Source of the DNA: Bacillus massiliigorillae
GTDB lineage: Bacteria; Bacillota; Bacilli; Bacillales; DSM-1321
Assembly: GCF_000380245.2 (NCBI RefSeq)
Contig: NZ_HG428741.1
Coordinates: 809,435-873,434, forward strand
Length of the DNA: 64,000 nucleotides
Direction of reading: 5' to 3'
Shown: piece by piece, positions 25,547 to 34,135 of the stretch
How the letters are laid out: each line of letters opens with the position of its first letter
How positions within the stretch are numbered: the first letter of the stretch is position 1
Program-made: the position numbers and the translations under genes
The notes under the pieces: model-generated
Told to the model about the DNA's origin: nothing
What the model saw: the letters and a program-made list of their open reading frames with translations, nothing else
Databases searched by the model: none

Positions 25547-28342
25547 ATGACTCATCGTTATGTCGTGGTGGATTTAGAAACAACAGGAAACTCGGTGAAA
25601 AAAGGAGATAAAATCATTCAATTTGCTTGTGTTGTCATTGAAGATAACCAAATTGTAGATGAGTTTTCTACGTTCTTAAACCCTGAGCAACCAATAACAC
25701 CATTTATAGAAGAATTAACAGGTATTAATGATCAATTAGTATGTGATGCACCACTTTTCTCTGAAGTTGCTCCTAAGATAATGAAGTATCTTCAAGATTC
25801 TTGTTTTGTAGCTCACAATGTCTTATTTGATTTATCTTTTCTTCAAGATGAATTGACTAATTGTGGATACGGTGGCTTTTTCGGTTCAACAATCGATACT
25901 GTTGAACTAGCAAAAATAATGCGACCAAGTGCTACAAGTTATAAGTTATCACATTTATCAAAAGAAGAAGGGTTTAATCATGACCGCCCACATCAGGCTG
26001 ATAGTGATGCATACGCAACAGCAGAGCTGCTATTATTATTTATAGATGAATTAACGCAATTACCACTTGTTACTTTAAAACAACTATATAGATTATCCTA
26101 TTCGTTAAAAAGCGAAATATCGGAATTAATAGCACGTATTTTGCAAGAAAGAATGTCTGTTAGTCCAGTTCATCATCCTTATTTATCTATACATAAAGGG
26201 ATTGCAATGAGGAAACTGGATAGTGCTAATGAACAAAATCGTAATTACGCTATAGAATATCCTAAGAGTGATAAAGAGAAGATTGATATGTTACAAAAGG
26301 CTTTCTCTAATTTAGAAATTAGGGATAACCAGCTTGCTATGATGGACGCTGTATATCAAGCTTTATCCAATCATCAATTGGCGATGATTGAAGCAGGAAC
26401 TGGGCTAGGTAAGACATTAGGTTATTTAGTACCTTCCGCTTATTACGCGATTCAAAACAAGCAATCGATTATGATTAGTACGTATACGATTGAATTGCAA
26501 AATCAGCTTCTTCATAAGGAATTAGCAAATCTTCGTGCTATGTTACCTTTCTCCATTCGAACTGCTGTTATCAAAGGTCGGTCAAATTATATTAGCTTGG
26601 CAAAATTTGATCGTGCTTTGCGAACTCGTGATGACCATTATGATAGTGCGCTTGCCAAAATGCAAATTCTCGTATGGCTATTGCAAACAGAGACTGGTGA
26701 CAAAGATGAATTGAATTTAACAAGTGGTGGAGAGCTTTTCTGGGATAGACTTCAAAATGCTAAAGATTTCGCGAACGAACATCAATCTTCGTGGGAAAAG
26801 TATGATTTTTATGAACGTGCAAGAATATTAGCAGAAGAAGCAGATCTTGTGATAACAAATCATGCCTATTTAATGAGTGACTATTTCTCGAAGAAAACAT
26901 CGAATATGAGTGATGGGATATTAATAATTGATGAAGCGCATCAGTTAGAAAATGCAGCTTCCAAACATTTAGGTTCTTCACTCGATTATATTTCAATTAA
27001 AATGATGTTAAATAAGCTTGGAATACATGATCAAAAACAATTAGTGTATAAATTGAATAGTATGGTGAATGAAGTTAAGGGTAAATCGAATGTTAAAAAC
27101 AAACGATTAGACCGTTTATTGCAAGAAGCGATATATGAACTAGAACAATTCTTTCATTTATTGTCTCGATTATGTCAAGAGGTCGCTCAAGAATCAAATG
27201 CGAAGAATACACTTACATTACAGATGTTATTTCAACGTCAACATGAAGCTAGACCATTAATTATGCTTGCAGAAAGATTGAGTGAACATTTTAAAGAAAT
27301 GGGTACAATGCTTCAAAATGATGTAGCAACTATTATGCAAAATGGCTCTCCTGGGAAAACACAGCTATTCCATTTATCTGAGATTGAAAGCGTTGCGGGC
27401 TTTCTTAGTGAAGTTGCGGAACAATTAGGAGAGTATTTTACTCGTAATAAGGATTCCGTACTCTATTGGTTGGAATGGAGTAAGAATAGTCCGAGTCAAT
27501 ATGTATATTTATATTCACAACCGATATCAGGTGGTAGTGAAATGTGGTTTAGATACTTTTCACAGCAAAAGAGTGTTGTATTAACATCTTCAACATTGTC
27601 GGTTAAAGGGTCTTTCGATTATATGAAGCAAAAACTAGGGTTGTTTGATGATGAAATGAAAATTCACTCATTTCCGTCGCCATTTAATTATAAGGAAAAA
27701 GTAAAATTACTTGTACCAACGGATATACCAGAAGTAAATAAAGTAAGCAATGAAGTATATGCAAATAATATTGCAGCATATATTGAAAAAGCAGCTGTAT
27801 CTTCTAAAGGACGTATGCTGGTTTTATTTACAGCACAAGACATGTTGAAAATAACACATGATCTTTTAAAGCAGAGTGAAGTGTTACAAGACTTTAATAT
27901 CTTATCGCAAGGGATATCAAGTAATAGTAAGTCACGCCTTATTAAGCATTTCCAAAACTATGATAAATCTATTCTCCTTGGCACAGCTAGCTTTTGGGAT
28001 GGATTAGATTTACCTGGTGATACATTACAATGCTTACTAGTAGTTAGGTTACCATTCTCACCGCCAACTGAGCCGTTGCTAGAAGCGCGTTGTAAGCAAA
28101 TCAAAGAGCGTGGTGGCAATCCATTTGCAGAGTATTCCTTACCGGAAGCTATAATGAGGTTTCGACAAGGCTTTGGTAGATTGATACGAACAAATGAAGA
28201 TAAAGGTGTTTTTATCGTGTGTGATAGACGAATTACTTCTACGCATTATGGACAAGATTTTCTTCGTTCAATCCCTGATGTTGAAACAGAAGAAGTAGAA
28301 TTAAATTCTATCCACCGTTCTATTAAGACTTGGTTACAATAA
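25547..28342 (+). CDS. dinG: DinG-type helicase with N-terminal DEDDh exonuclease domain
   Basis: 931 aa from ATG 25547 (GAGGTG upstream). Residues ~1-170 are a DnaQ-like 3'-5' exonuclease: VDLETTG, FVAHNVLFDLSFL, and HQADSDAYATAE. The rest is a superfamily 2 XPD-like helicase with Walker A AGTGLGKT, DEAH box IIDEAHQLEN and the C-terminal RFRQGFGRLIR. The four cysteines of the iron-sulfur cluster found in E. coli DinG are not seen, as is usual for Bacillus DinG, which works mainly as a nuclease. A second DinG-like gene without the nuclease domain is at 45396. Confidence 0.92.
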   Translation: MTHRYVVVDLETTGNSVKKGDKIIQFACVVIEDNQIVDEFSTFLNPEQPITPFIEELTGINDQLVCDAPLFSEVAPKIMKYLQDSCFVAHNVLFDLSFLQDELTNCGYGGFFGSTIDTVELAKIMRPSATSYKLSHLSKEEGFNHDRPHQADSDAYATAELLLLFIDELTQLPLVTLKQLYRLSYSLKSEISELIARILQERMSVSPVHHPYLSIHKGIAMRKLDSANEQNRNYAIEYPKSDKEKIDMLQKAFSNLEIRDNQLAMMDAVYQALSNHQLAMIEAGTGLGKTLGYLVPSAYYAIQNKQSIMISTYTIELQNQLLHKELANLRAMLPFSIRTAVIKGRSNYISLAKFDRALRTRDDHYDSALAKMQILVWLLQTETGDKDELNLTSGGELFWDRLQNAKDFANEHQSSWEKYDFYERARILAEEADLVITNHAYLMSDYFSKKTSNMSDGILIIDEAHQLENAASKHLGSSLDYISIKMMLNKLGIHDQKQLVYKLNSMVNEVKGKSNVKNKRLDRLLQEAIYELEQFFHLLSRLCQEVAQESNAKNTLTLQMLFQRQHEARPLIMLAERLSEHFKEMGTMLQNDVATIMQNGSPGKTQLFHLSEIESVAGFLSEVAEQLGEYFTRNKDSVLYWLEWSKNSPSQYVYLYSQPISGGSEMWFRYFSQQKSVVLTSSTLSVKGSFDYMKQKLGLFDDEMKIHSFPSPFNYKEKVKLLVPTDIPEVNKVSNEVYANNIAAYIEKAAVSSKGRMLVLFTAQDMLKITHDLLKQSEVLQDFNILSQGISSNSKSRLIKHFQNYDKSILLGTASFWDGLDLPGDTLQCLLVVRLPFSPPTEPLLEARCKQIKERGGNPFAEYSLPEAIMRFRQGFGRLIRTNEDKGVFIVCDRRITSTHYGQDFLRSIPDVETEEVELNSIHRSIKTWLQ

Positions 28343-28658
28343 GGTAATATAACAAATTATGAATATGAAGATATCGAGAATGGATGTAAAGATACTTGCA
28401 ATGGAATAACAATTTTTTGTTAAAAAATTTATTTTTCTAACAAAAAAGCTGTTATAATATTGAAGAGTCATTGTGAGAAATCATTATTTCTTACAATTAT
28501 ATATGTCTATTCGTTTATCTGGTCCTACCCAGAAGGCAAATGGAATGAAAAGTAAATAGTAAATGCATAAAATAGAAAATGTTTGTTCTTGCTCTTGATA
28601 GGGAAGACCAAGAACAAGCAATCATTACGAGTTATCGAACATGAAGTGAGTGGTTTTA
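28343..28658 (+). other. intergenic region dinG-ypmB with hairpins and a promoter
   Basis: No gene seen. TTTTTTGTTA (28413-28422) pairs perfectly with TAACAAAAAA (28438-28447). An extended -10 TGTTATAAT ends at 28458. TTGTTCTTG (28583-28591) pairs perfectly with CAAGAACAA (28609-28617) in what would be a ~190-nt leader of ypmB. Confidence 0.5.
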
Positions 28659-29144
28659 TTGAAGAAATGGGTAATAACTGTGAGTATTCTTATACTCCTT
28701 ATGATAGGCTATGTGATCGCTAGTATATTAGTGGGCATACATGATAAGAAAACCGCTGAAGAGCGAGCAGTAAGTATTGCTATGGATGAAGGTGGTTTGA
28801 AGAGTGTCAGTGATTTTTACTTATATCACGGCAAAGAAGTATATTCAGTTGTTGTAGGGAAAGATGACAAAGGTATTAGCCAAGTTCTTTGGATTCCAGA
28901 GAAGTTGGATAAGAACTCTACCATTATTAAGAAGAAATATTCTGAAGGTAAATCAGAGAAGGAAATAATTAATCTGGTTAAACAAAACTATAATCCTGAA
29001 GAGATTATTTCTGTAAAACTTGGTATGGAGAATAAATCTGCATTATGGGAAGTCACCTTTAAAGATGCAAAGGGTAATTTACATTATTATTATTATGATT
29101 TTGTAACAGGTGACAAAAGAAAGACAACAATTAAAGGTATTTAA
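28659..29144 (+). CDS. ypmB: YpmB, DUF5590 membrane-anchored protein
   Basis: 161 aa from TTG 28659 (GTGAGTGG upstream; GTG 28650 is an alternative start). One N-terminal membrane helix (~4-24), then two PepSY-like extracytoplasmic domains. It is directly upstream of aspB as in B. subtilis. Function not established. Confidence 0.85.
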   Translation: MKKWVITVSILILLMIGYVIASILVGIHDKKTAEERAVSIAMDEGGLKSVSDFYLYHGKEVYSVVVGKDDKGISQVLWIPEKLDKNSTIIKKKYSEGKSEKEIINLVKQNYNPEEIISVKLGMENKSALWEVTFKDAKGNLHYYYYDFVTGDKRKTTIKGI

Positions 29145-29161
29145 TTAGGGGGATTTTTAAC

Positions 29162-30346
29162 ATGAAACTTGCAAAGCGTGTACAAGCTCTTACACCATCA
29201 ACTACTTTAGCAATTACTGCTAAAGCGAAAGAATTGAAAGCTCAAGGTCTTGATATCATTGGACTTGGAGCAGGGGAGCCGGATTTTAATACGCCTCAGC
29301 ATATTATTGATCAAGCTACAGCTTCAATGAATGAAGGACAAACAAAATATACTCCTGCAGCAGGATTACCTAAATTGAAAGAAGCGATTATTTCAAAGCT
29401 GAAAAAAGATCAAAACCTTGATTATAAAGCTTCTGAAATTATTGTTGGATCAGGTGCTAAGCATGCTTTATACACGCTGTTCCAAGCTATTTTAGATGAA
29501 GGTGATGAAGTAATCATCCCTATTCCATATTGGGTAAGCTATCCAGAGCAAGTAAAATTAGCTGATGGGGTACCAGTTTACTTAGAAGGTAAGGAAGATA
29601 ATTCATATAAAATTACACCAGAAGCTTTAGAACAAGCTATTACAAGTAAAACTAAAGCAGTGATTATTAACTCACCAAGTAACCCAACTGGTATGGTTTA
29701 TAGTCGCGAGGAGCTAGAAGCGCTTGGTAAAGTATGTTTGAAACATGATATTTTAATTGTTTCTGATGAAATTTATGAAAAATTATTATATGGTAATGCT
29801 GAGCATGTTTCAATCGCTCAAATTTCTCCTGAATTAAAAGAAAATACAATTATTATTAATGGTGTATCTAAATCACATAGTATGACTGGATGGAGAATTG
29901 GTTATGCTGTTGGTAACGAAGCAATTATCAAAGCAATGACTAACTTAGCTAGTCATAGTACATCAAACCCAACAACAACTGCACAATATGGTGCAATCGC
30001 AGCATATGAAGGACCTCAAGAACCTGTTGAGGAAATGAGAAAAGCATTTGAAGAGAGATTAAATATTATTTATGATCAACTAGTTGCTATTCCTGGCATA
30101 AAATGTATTAAACCACAAGGTGCATTCTACTTGTTCCCGAATGTGAAGGAAGCAGCTGAGCTTTCAGGTTATGCAAATGTGGATGACTTTGTGAAAGCAT
30201 TATTAGAAGAAGCACTTGTAGCGGTAATTCCTGGTTCAGGTTTTGGTTCTCCAGATAATATTCGTCTATCTTATGCAACTTCATTAGAGTTACTTGAAGC
30301 AGCAGTAGCACGTATTGCAAAATTCGTAAATTTAAAAATGAAATAA
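29162..30346 (+). CDS. aspB: aspartate aminotransferase (class I, PLP)
   Basis: 394 aa. NSPSNPTGMVYSREEL, SDEIYEKLLY and the PLP lysine in SKSHSMTGWRIGY. Interconverts aspartate and oxaloacetate. AGGGGGA ribosome site. It lies upstream of asnS, linking aspartate and asparaginyl-tRNA supply, though a terminator-like hairpin and a promoter separate the two. Confidence 0.93.
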   Translation: MKLAKRVQALTPSTTLAITAKAKELKAQGLDIIGLGAGEPDFNTPQHIIDQATASMNEGQTKYTPAAGLPKLKEAIISKLKKDQNLDYKASEIIVGSGAKHALYTLFQAILDEGDEVIIPIPYWVSYPEQVKLADGVPVYLEGKEDNSYKITPEALEQAITSKTKAVIINSPSNPTGMVYSREELEALGKVCLKHDILIVSDEIYEKLLYGNAEHVSIAQISPELKENTIIINGVSKSHSMTGWRIGYAVGNEAIIKAMTNLASHSTSNPTTTAQYGAIAAYEGPQEPVEEMRKAFEERLNIIYDQLVAIPGIKCIKPQGAFYLFPNVKEAAELSGYANVDDFVKALLEEALVAVIPGSGFGSPDNIRLSYATSLELLEAAVARIAKFVNLKMK

Positions 30347-30353
30347 GACATAT

Positions 30354-30388
30354 AAGTAAAAGCTAAGCGCATGCTTAGCTTTTACTAT
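30354..30388. terminator. hairpin after aspB
   Basis: Perfect 14-bp stem AGTAAAAGCTAAGC / GCTTAGCTTTTACT with a 4-nt loop; the T run is short. Confidence 0.65.
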
Positions 30389-30454
30389 TCTACAAAAATA
30401 ATTATAGCAATATTATGAATAATTGAATGCGTGAAGGATTCTCTGTGACAGACG

Positions 30455-30483
30455 TTGATGTTACAAGTTTTGAAAGGTATAAT
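30455..30483 (+). promoter_or_regulatory. sigma-A promoter of asnS
   Basis: TTGATG (30455-30460), 17-bp spacer, TATAAT (30478-30483). The leader would be only ~45 nt, too short for a T-box. Confidence 0.6.
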
Positions 30484-30532
30484 GTAATAGTTAAATTTAT
30501 TGTTTTTCGTTAAACTTGGAGGGAATATTACA

Positions 30533-31825
30533 TTGAAAACAACTATTTCACAAGTATATAAATATGTTGATCAAGAAGTAACAATTGGCTGTTGGCTTGC
30601 AAACAAACGTTCAAGCGGGAAAATGGCATTTCTTCAACTTCGTGACGGTACTGGCTTTATGCAAGGTATTGTCGTTAAAGCGGAAGTAGAAGAAGAGCTT
30701 TTCCAAAAGGCGAGAGGTATTACACAAGAATCTTCTTTATACGTAACTGGTAAAGTGCAAAAGGATGAGCGTTCAGTATTAGGCTATGAATTGCTTGTTA
30801 CTGATATCGAAATTATTCATGAATCTACAGATTATCCAATCACTCCAAAAGCACACGGGACTGAATTTTTAATGGATCATCGTCATTTATGGTTACGCTC
30901 TAAGCGTCAACACGCTGTAATGAAGATTCGTAATGAAATCATCCGTGCGACATATGAATTCTTCAACGAGCAAGGCTTCTCAAAGGTTGACCCACCAATT
31001 CTTACAGGTAGCGCACCAGAGGGTACATCAGAATTGTTCGCAACGAAGTATTTTGATGAAGATGCATATCTTTCTCAAAGCGGTCAGTTATACATGGAAG
31101 CAGCTGCTATGGCGTTAGGACGTGTATTCTCTTTCGGGCCAACATTCCGTGCTGAGAAATCAAAAACTAGACGTCACTTAATTGAGTTCTGGATGATTGA
31201 GCCTGAGATGGCATTTGTTGAATTCAAAGAGAACTTAGAAGTGCAAGAGCAGTATGTACAATATATTATTGAAGCAGTTCTAAAAAATTGTACAGTTGAA
31301 TTAAAAACATTAGATCGTGACGTGACGAAACTTGAGAACATTAAAGCACCATTCCCACGTATTTCTTATGATGATGCGATTAAGTTCTTAAATGAAAATG
31401 GATTTGATGACATTTCTTGGGGTGATGACTTCGGTGCTCCTCATGAAACAGCTATTGCAGAGCATTATGATAAGCCTGTATTCATCACGCATTATCCAAA
31501 ATCATTAAAGCCATTCTACATGCAACCAGATCCGAACCGTGATGATGTTGTTCTATGTGCGGATTTAATTGCTCCAGAGGGTTACGGAGAGATTATCGGT
31601 GGTTCTGAGCGTATTCATGATTATAATATGCTAAAAGATAACATTGAAATCCACAATTTAGACGAAGAAGCATACAAATGGTATTTAGAATTACGTCAAT
31701 ACGGTTCTGTGCCACATTCAGGTTTCGGACTTGGATTAGAAAGAACGGTTGCGTGGATTAGTGGAGTTGAACATGTTCGTGAAACAATTCCATTCCCACG
31801 TCTATTAAACCGCTTATATCCTTAA
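30533..31825 (+). CDS. asnS: asparaginyl-tRNA synthetase
   Basis: 430 aa, the usual length. TTG 30533 behind TTGGAGGG fits better than the frame from 30500. N-terminal OB-fold anticodon domain (~1-110), then class IIb catalytic core: FRAEKSKTRRHLIEFWMIEPEMA (motif 2 region) and GFGLGLERTV (motif 3). Confidence 0.95.
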   Translation: MKTTISQVYKYVDQEVTIGCWLANKRSSGKMAFLQLRDGTGFMQGIVVKAEVEEELFQKARGITQESSLYVTGKVQKDERSVLGYELLVTDIEIIHESTDYPITPKAHGTEFLMDHRHLWLRSKRQHAVMKIRNEIIRATYEFFNEQGFSKVDPPILTGSAPEGTSELFATKYFDEDAYLSQSGQLYMEAAAMALGRVFSFGPTFRAEKSKTRRHLIEFWMIEPEMAFVEFKENLEVQEQYVQYIIEAVLKNCTVELKTLDRDVTKLENIKAPFPRISYDDAIKFLNENGFDDISWGDDFGAPHETAIAEHYDKPVFITHYPKSLKPFYMQPDPNRDDVVLCADLIAPEGYGEIIGGSERIHDYNMLKDNIEIHNLDEEAYKWYLELRQYGSVPHSGFGLGLERTVAWISGVEHVRETIPFPRLLNRLYP

Positions 31826-31868
31826 TATAGCAGTCTTTTTTAAGGGTATTTGTCTTATACTAAACATG

Positions 31869-31896
31869 AAAGACCTTCAATATACTGAAGGTCTTT
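31869..31896. terminator. hairpin after asnS
   Basis: GAAAGACCTTCA / TGAAGGTCTTTC, perfect 12-bp stem with a 4-nt loop, without a clear T run. Confidence 0.6.
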
Positions 31897-31913
31897 CACT
31901 ATGTATGCAAGAA

Positions 31914-32111
31914 TGAAAAAGGCCCGTGACGGTTTTGCGCTGTCCAACCTTTCACCTGCCATACTCGGTCGTAAGCCAATCTGTTTTGAAAACCAAAAGC
32001 GGGTTTTCAAGAACAGCTCGTCTTACGCCTGCCGCATGGCTCCTTTTTAATTGGGAGAAATAGCAGAGAAGTAAAATCATTCATTAAAAAGGCCCGGTGA
32101 CGGTTTTTCTT
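31914..32111. repeat. structured intergenic repeat-like element
   Basis: Direct repeats AAAAAGGCCCGTGACGGTTTT (from 31916) and AAAAAGGCCCGGTGACGGTTT (from 32086) bound a ~150-bp segment containing a strong hairpin (CTGTTTTGAAAACC with GGTTTTCAAGAACAG, 31981-32016), itself enclosed by CGTAAG / CTTACG. A related edge motif (AAAAAAGACCAGTGCCGGTTTTT) occurs at about 38741. The right edge lies just before the dnaD ribosome site. It looks like a bcr-type or other group-specific intergenic element. Confidence 0.5.
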
Positions 32112-32148
32112 AGTTTTCATGATATACTATTCAAAGAGGTGTTACGTA

Positions 32149-32844
32149 ATGATTAAAGACCAATTATTATTATGGCTCCAAGAGGGAAGTGTAACGATTC
32201 CTTCTTTTCTTTTCGTACATTACGTAGAGATGGGCCTAAATGAACAAGAGTTAATCTTATTAATGCATTTACAGCATTTTCAAAAAGAAGGAAATGACTT
32301 CCCAACTCCTAATGAAATTAGTGAGAGAATGTCGATTTCATCTATAGAATGTATGAATATTTTAAGGAAGCTCATTCAGAAAGGTTTCTTGGAAATTAAT
32401 GAACAATTATCTGCTGAATCGGTACATAGTGAAACTTATTCATTAGTACCATTGCAAAAGAAGATGATTGAACATTTTTTGTTGAAACAAAACAAGAAGA
32501 CTGTGATTAATAAGGAAGAGGAAGAAAGAAGCTTGTATTCCATTTTCGAACAAGAATTTGGTAGACCATTATCTCCGTTTGAATGTGAAACGTTAGGAAT
32601 GTGGATTGATGATGATCATCATGATAGTAAAGTAATACAAGCAGCGCTTCGAGAAGCTGTAATTTCAGGGAAGTTAAACTTCCGTTATATTGATCGTATC
32701 TTATTTGAGTGGAAGAAGAACGGAATTAATACGGTAGAAAAAGCAAAAGTGTATGGTGAAAAATTCCGTACACAGCAACATCGTACTAAACAGGCGCAAC
32801 AACCCGTTAAAGAAGTACCGTTCTATAATTGGTTGGAAAACTAA
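32149..32844 (+). CDS. dnaD: DNA replication initiation protein DnaD
   Basis: 231 aa from ATG 32149 (AGAGG upstream). N-terminal winged-helix oligomerisation domain (~1-95, with FPTPNEISERMSIS) and C-terminal DnaB_2/DnaD domain (FEQEFGRPLSPFECETLGMWIDD). Loads the replicative helicase with DnaA and DnaB. First gene of dnaD-nth-ypoC. Confidence 0.93.
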   Translation: MIKDQLLLWLQEGSVTIPSFLFVHYVEMGLNEQELILLMHLQHFQKEGNDFPTPNEISERMSISSIECMNILRKLIQKGFLEINEQLSAESVHSETYSLVPLQKKMIEHFLLKQNKKTVINKEEEERSLYSIFEQEFGRPLSPFECETLGMWIDDDHHDSKVIQAALREAVISGKLNFRYIDRILFEWKKNGINTVEKAKVYGEKFRTQQHRTKQAQQPVKEVPFYNWLEN

Positions 32845-32884
32845 AAGTAGTAGAAGTAGGGAGTTAAAGGAGAGTTACGTCTAA

Positions 32885-33550
32885 ATGCTTAATAAAACGC
32901 AAATAAGGCATTGTCTTGATACGATGCATGATATGTTTCCAGATGCTCATTGTGAGCTTGTGCATGAAAATCCTTTTGAATTAGTTATTGCAGTTGCGTT
33001 GTCTGCACAATGCACTGATGTGCTAGTGAACAAAGTAACAGCTACATTATTTCAGAAATATAAAACGCCTGAAGATTATTTAAGTGTTCCACTTGAAGAA
33101 TTGCAACAAGATATTCGCTCGATTGGATTATTTAGAAATAAAGCGAAAAATATTCAAAAACTATCTGAAATGCTCTTAGAGGACTTTAATGGCGTTGTTC
33201 CAAGTGATCGTGATGAATTGACTAAGTTACCAGGGGTAGGGAGAAAAACAGCTAACGTCGTCGTTTCTGTGGCATTTGGAGTACCTGCAATCGCTGTTGA
33301 TACTCATGTGGAACGTGTTAGCAAACGGTTAGGAATATGTCGTTGGAAAGATTCTGTACAACAAGTAGAAGAAACACTTATGAAAAAAGTTCCGAAAGAT
33401 GAATGGTGTTCAACTCATCATACAATGATTTTCTTCGGTCGCTATCATTGTAAAGCGCAAAATCCACAATGTCACGTATGCCCTTTAAATGATATTTGTC
33501 GTGAAGGAAAAAAACGTTTGAAAAGTAAGAAAGAAGTGGAAACAGTATGA
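32885..33550 (+). CDS. nth: endonuclease III
   Basis: 221 aa. Helix-hairpin-helix LPGVGRKTANVV with catalytic K121, and D139 in VDTHV. The four cysteines of the [4Fe-4S] cluster are C189, C196, C199 and C205. DNA glycosylase/AP lyase for oxidised pyrimidines. Overlaps ypoC by 4 nt. Confidence 0.95.
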   Translation: MLNKTQIRHCLDTMHDMFPDAHCELVHENPFELVIAVALSAQCTDVLVNKVTATLFQKYKTPEDYLSVPLEELQQDIRSIGLFRNKAKNIQKLSEMLLEDFNGVVPSDRDELTKLPGVGRKTANVVVSVAFGVPAIAVDTHVERVSKRLGICRWKDSVQQVEETLMKKVPKDEWCSTHHTMIFFGRYHCKAQNPQCHVCPLNDICREGKKRLKSKKEVETV

Positions 33551-34098
33551 TGAATGTGATAAAGGTAGAATTGCCGACTCAATTACAGAGTGATTTGTTT
33601 TTTCTAAATGAACAATCACTTTCTGTTAATGTAGACAAGTACTTGGAATGGGATATTGCTACATTAAACGTTGGTTTTTACGAGGCCTTATACTTTAATC
33701 GTGTAGAAAGCTTTCAGCCATGGACAAAGAGTGAAGTAGTGATACCGGACATTATGCTTGCGTGGAAAGAAAAGCAAGTTATACTAGCTGATTTATATGC
33801 GAAGAGAGCTGCTAAAGAAGCTACGCAGCATATGAAAGTGAGCATAAAATATGCGTTAGCTGCTTTGTATTATGCGAATGAACAGCCGATTATATTGAAT
33901 GATTGGCAAAAACATGTTGAACAATTAGAGCATGTACCAGTCAATTTTACGGAAAGAATGACTTTTATTCTATCCCGACCTAATTTATATCAATCATTTA
34001 AAGCGTTAGAACAGATTATGATTGAACTAGAAAAGATGTACGCTCGTATTACAATCAAAAAACAAAATGTAGTACGAAAAAAACCGTCTCAAGCTTAA
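33547..34098 (+). CDS. ypoC: YpoC family protein
   Basis: 183 aa, soluble, mostly helical, no recognisable active site. Placed directly after nth with a 4-nt overlap, as in B. subtilis. Function unknown. A shared terminator separates it from convergent ponA. Confidence 0.83.
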   Translation: MMNVIKVELPTQLQSDLFFLNEQSLSVNVDKYLEWDIATLNVGFYEALYFNRVESFQPWTKSEVVIPDIMLAWKEKQVILADLYAKRAAKEATQHMKVSIKYALAALYYANEQPIILNDWQKHVEQLEHVPVNFTERMTFILSRPNLYQSFKALEQIMIELEKMYARITIKKQNVVRKKPSQA

Positions 34099-34118
34099 AT
34101 GCTTAAGACGGTTTTTTG
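34078..34118. terminator. bidirectional terminator between ypoC and ponA
   Basis: AAAAACCGTCTCAAGC / GCTTAAGACGGTTTTTT with a few-nt loop; T runs on both sides. Confidence 0.88.
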
Positions 34119-34135
34119 TTTTTCTAAATTATTTC

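Noticed and set aside
30347..30532. T-box leader for asnS
   Set aside because: The promoter at 30455-30483 leaves a leader of only ~45 nt, and no T-box core (TGGNACCGCG) is present.
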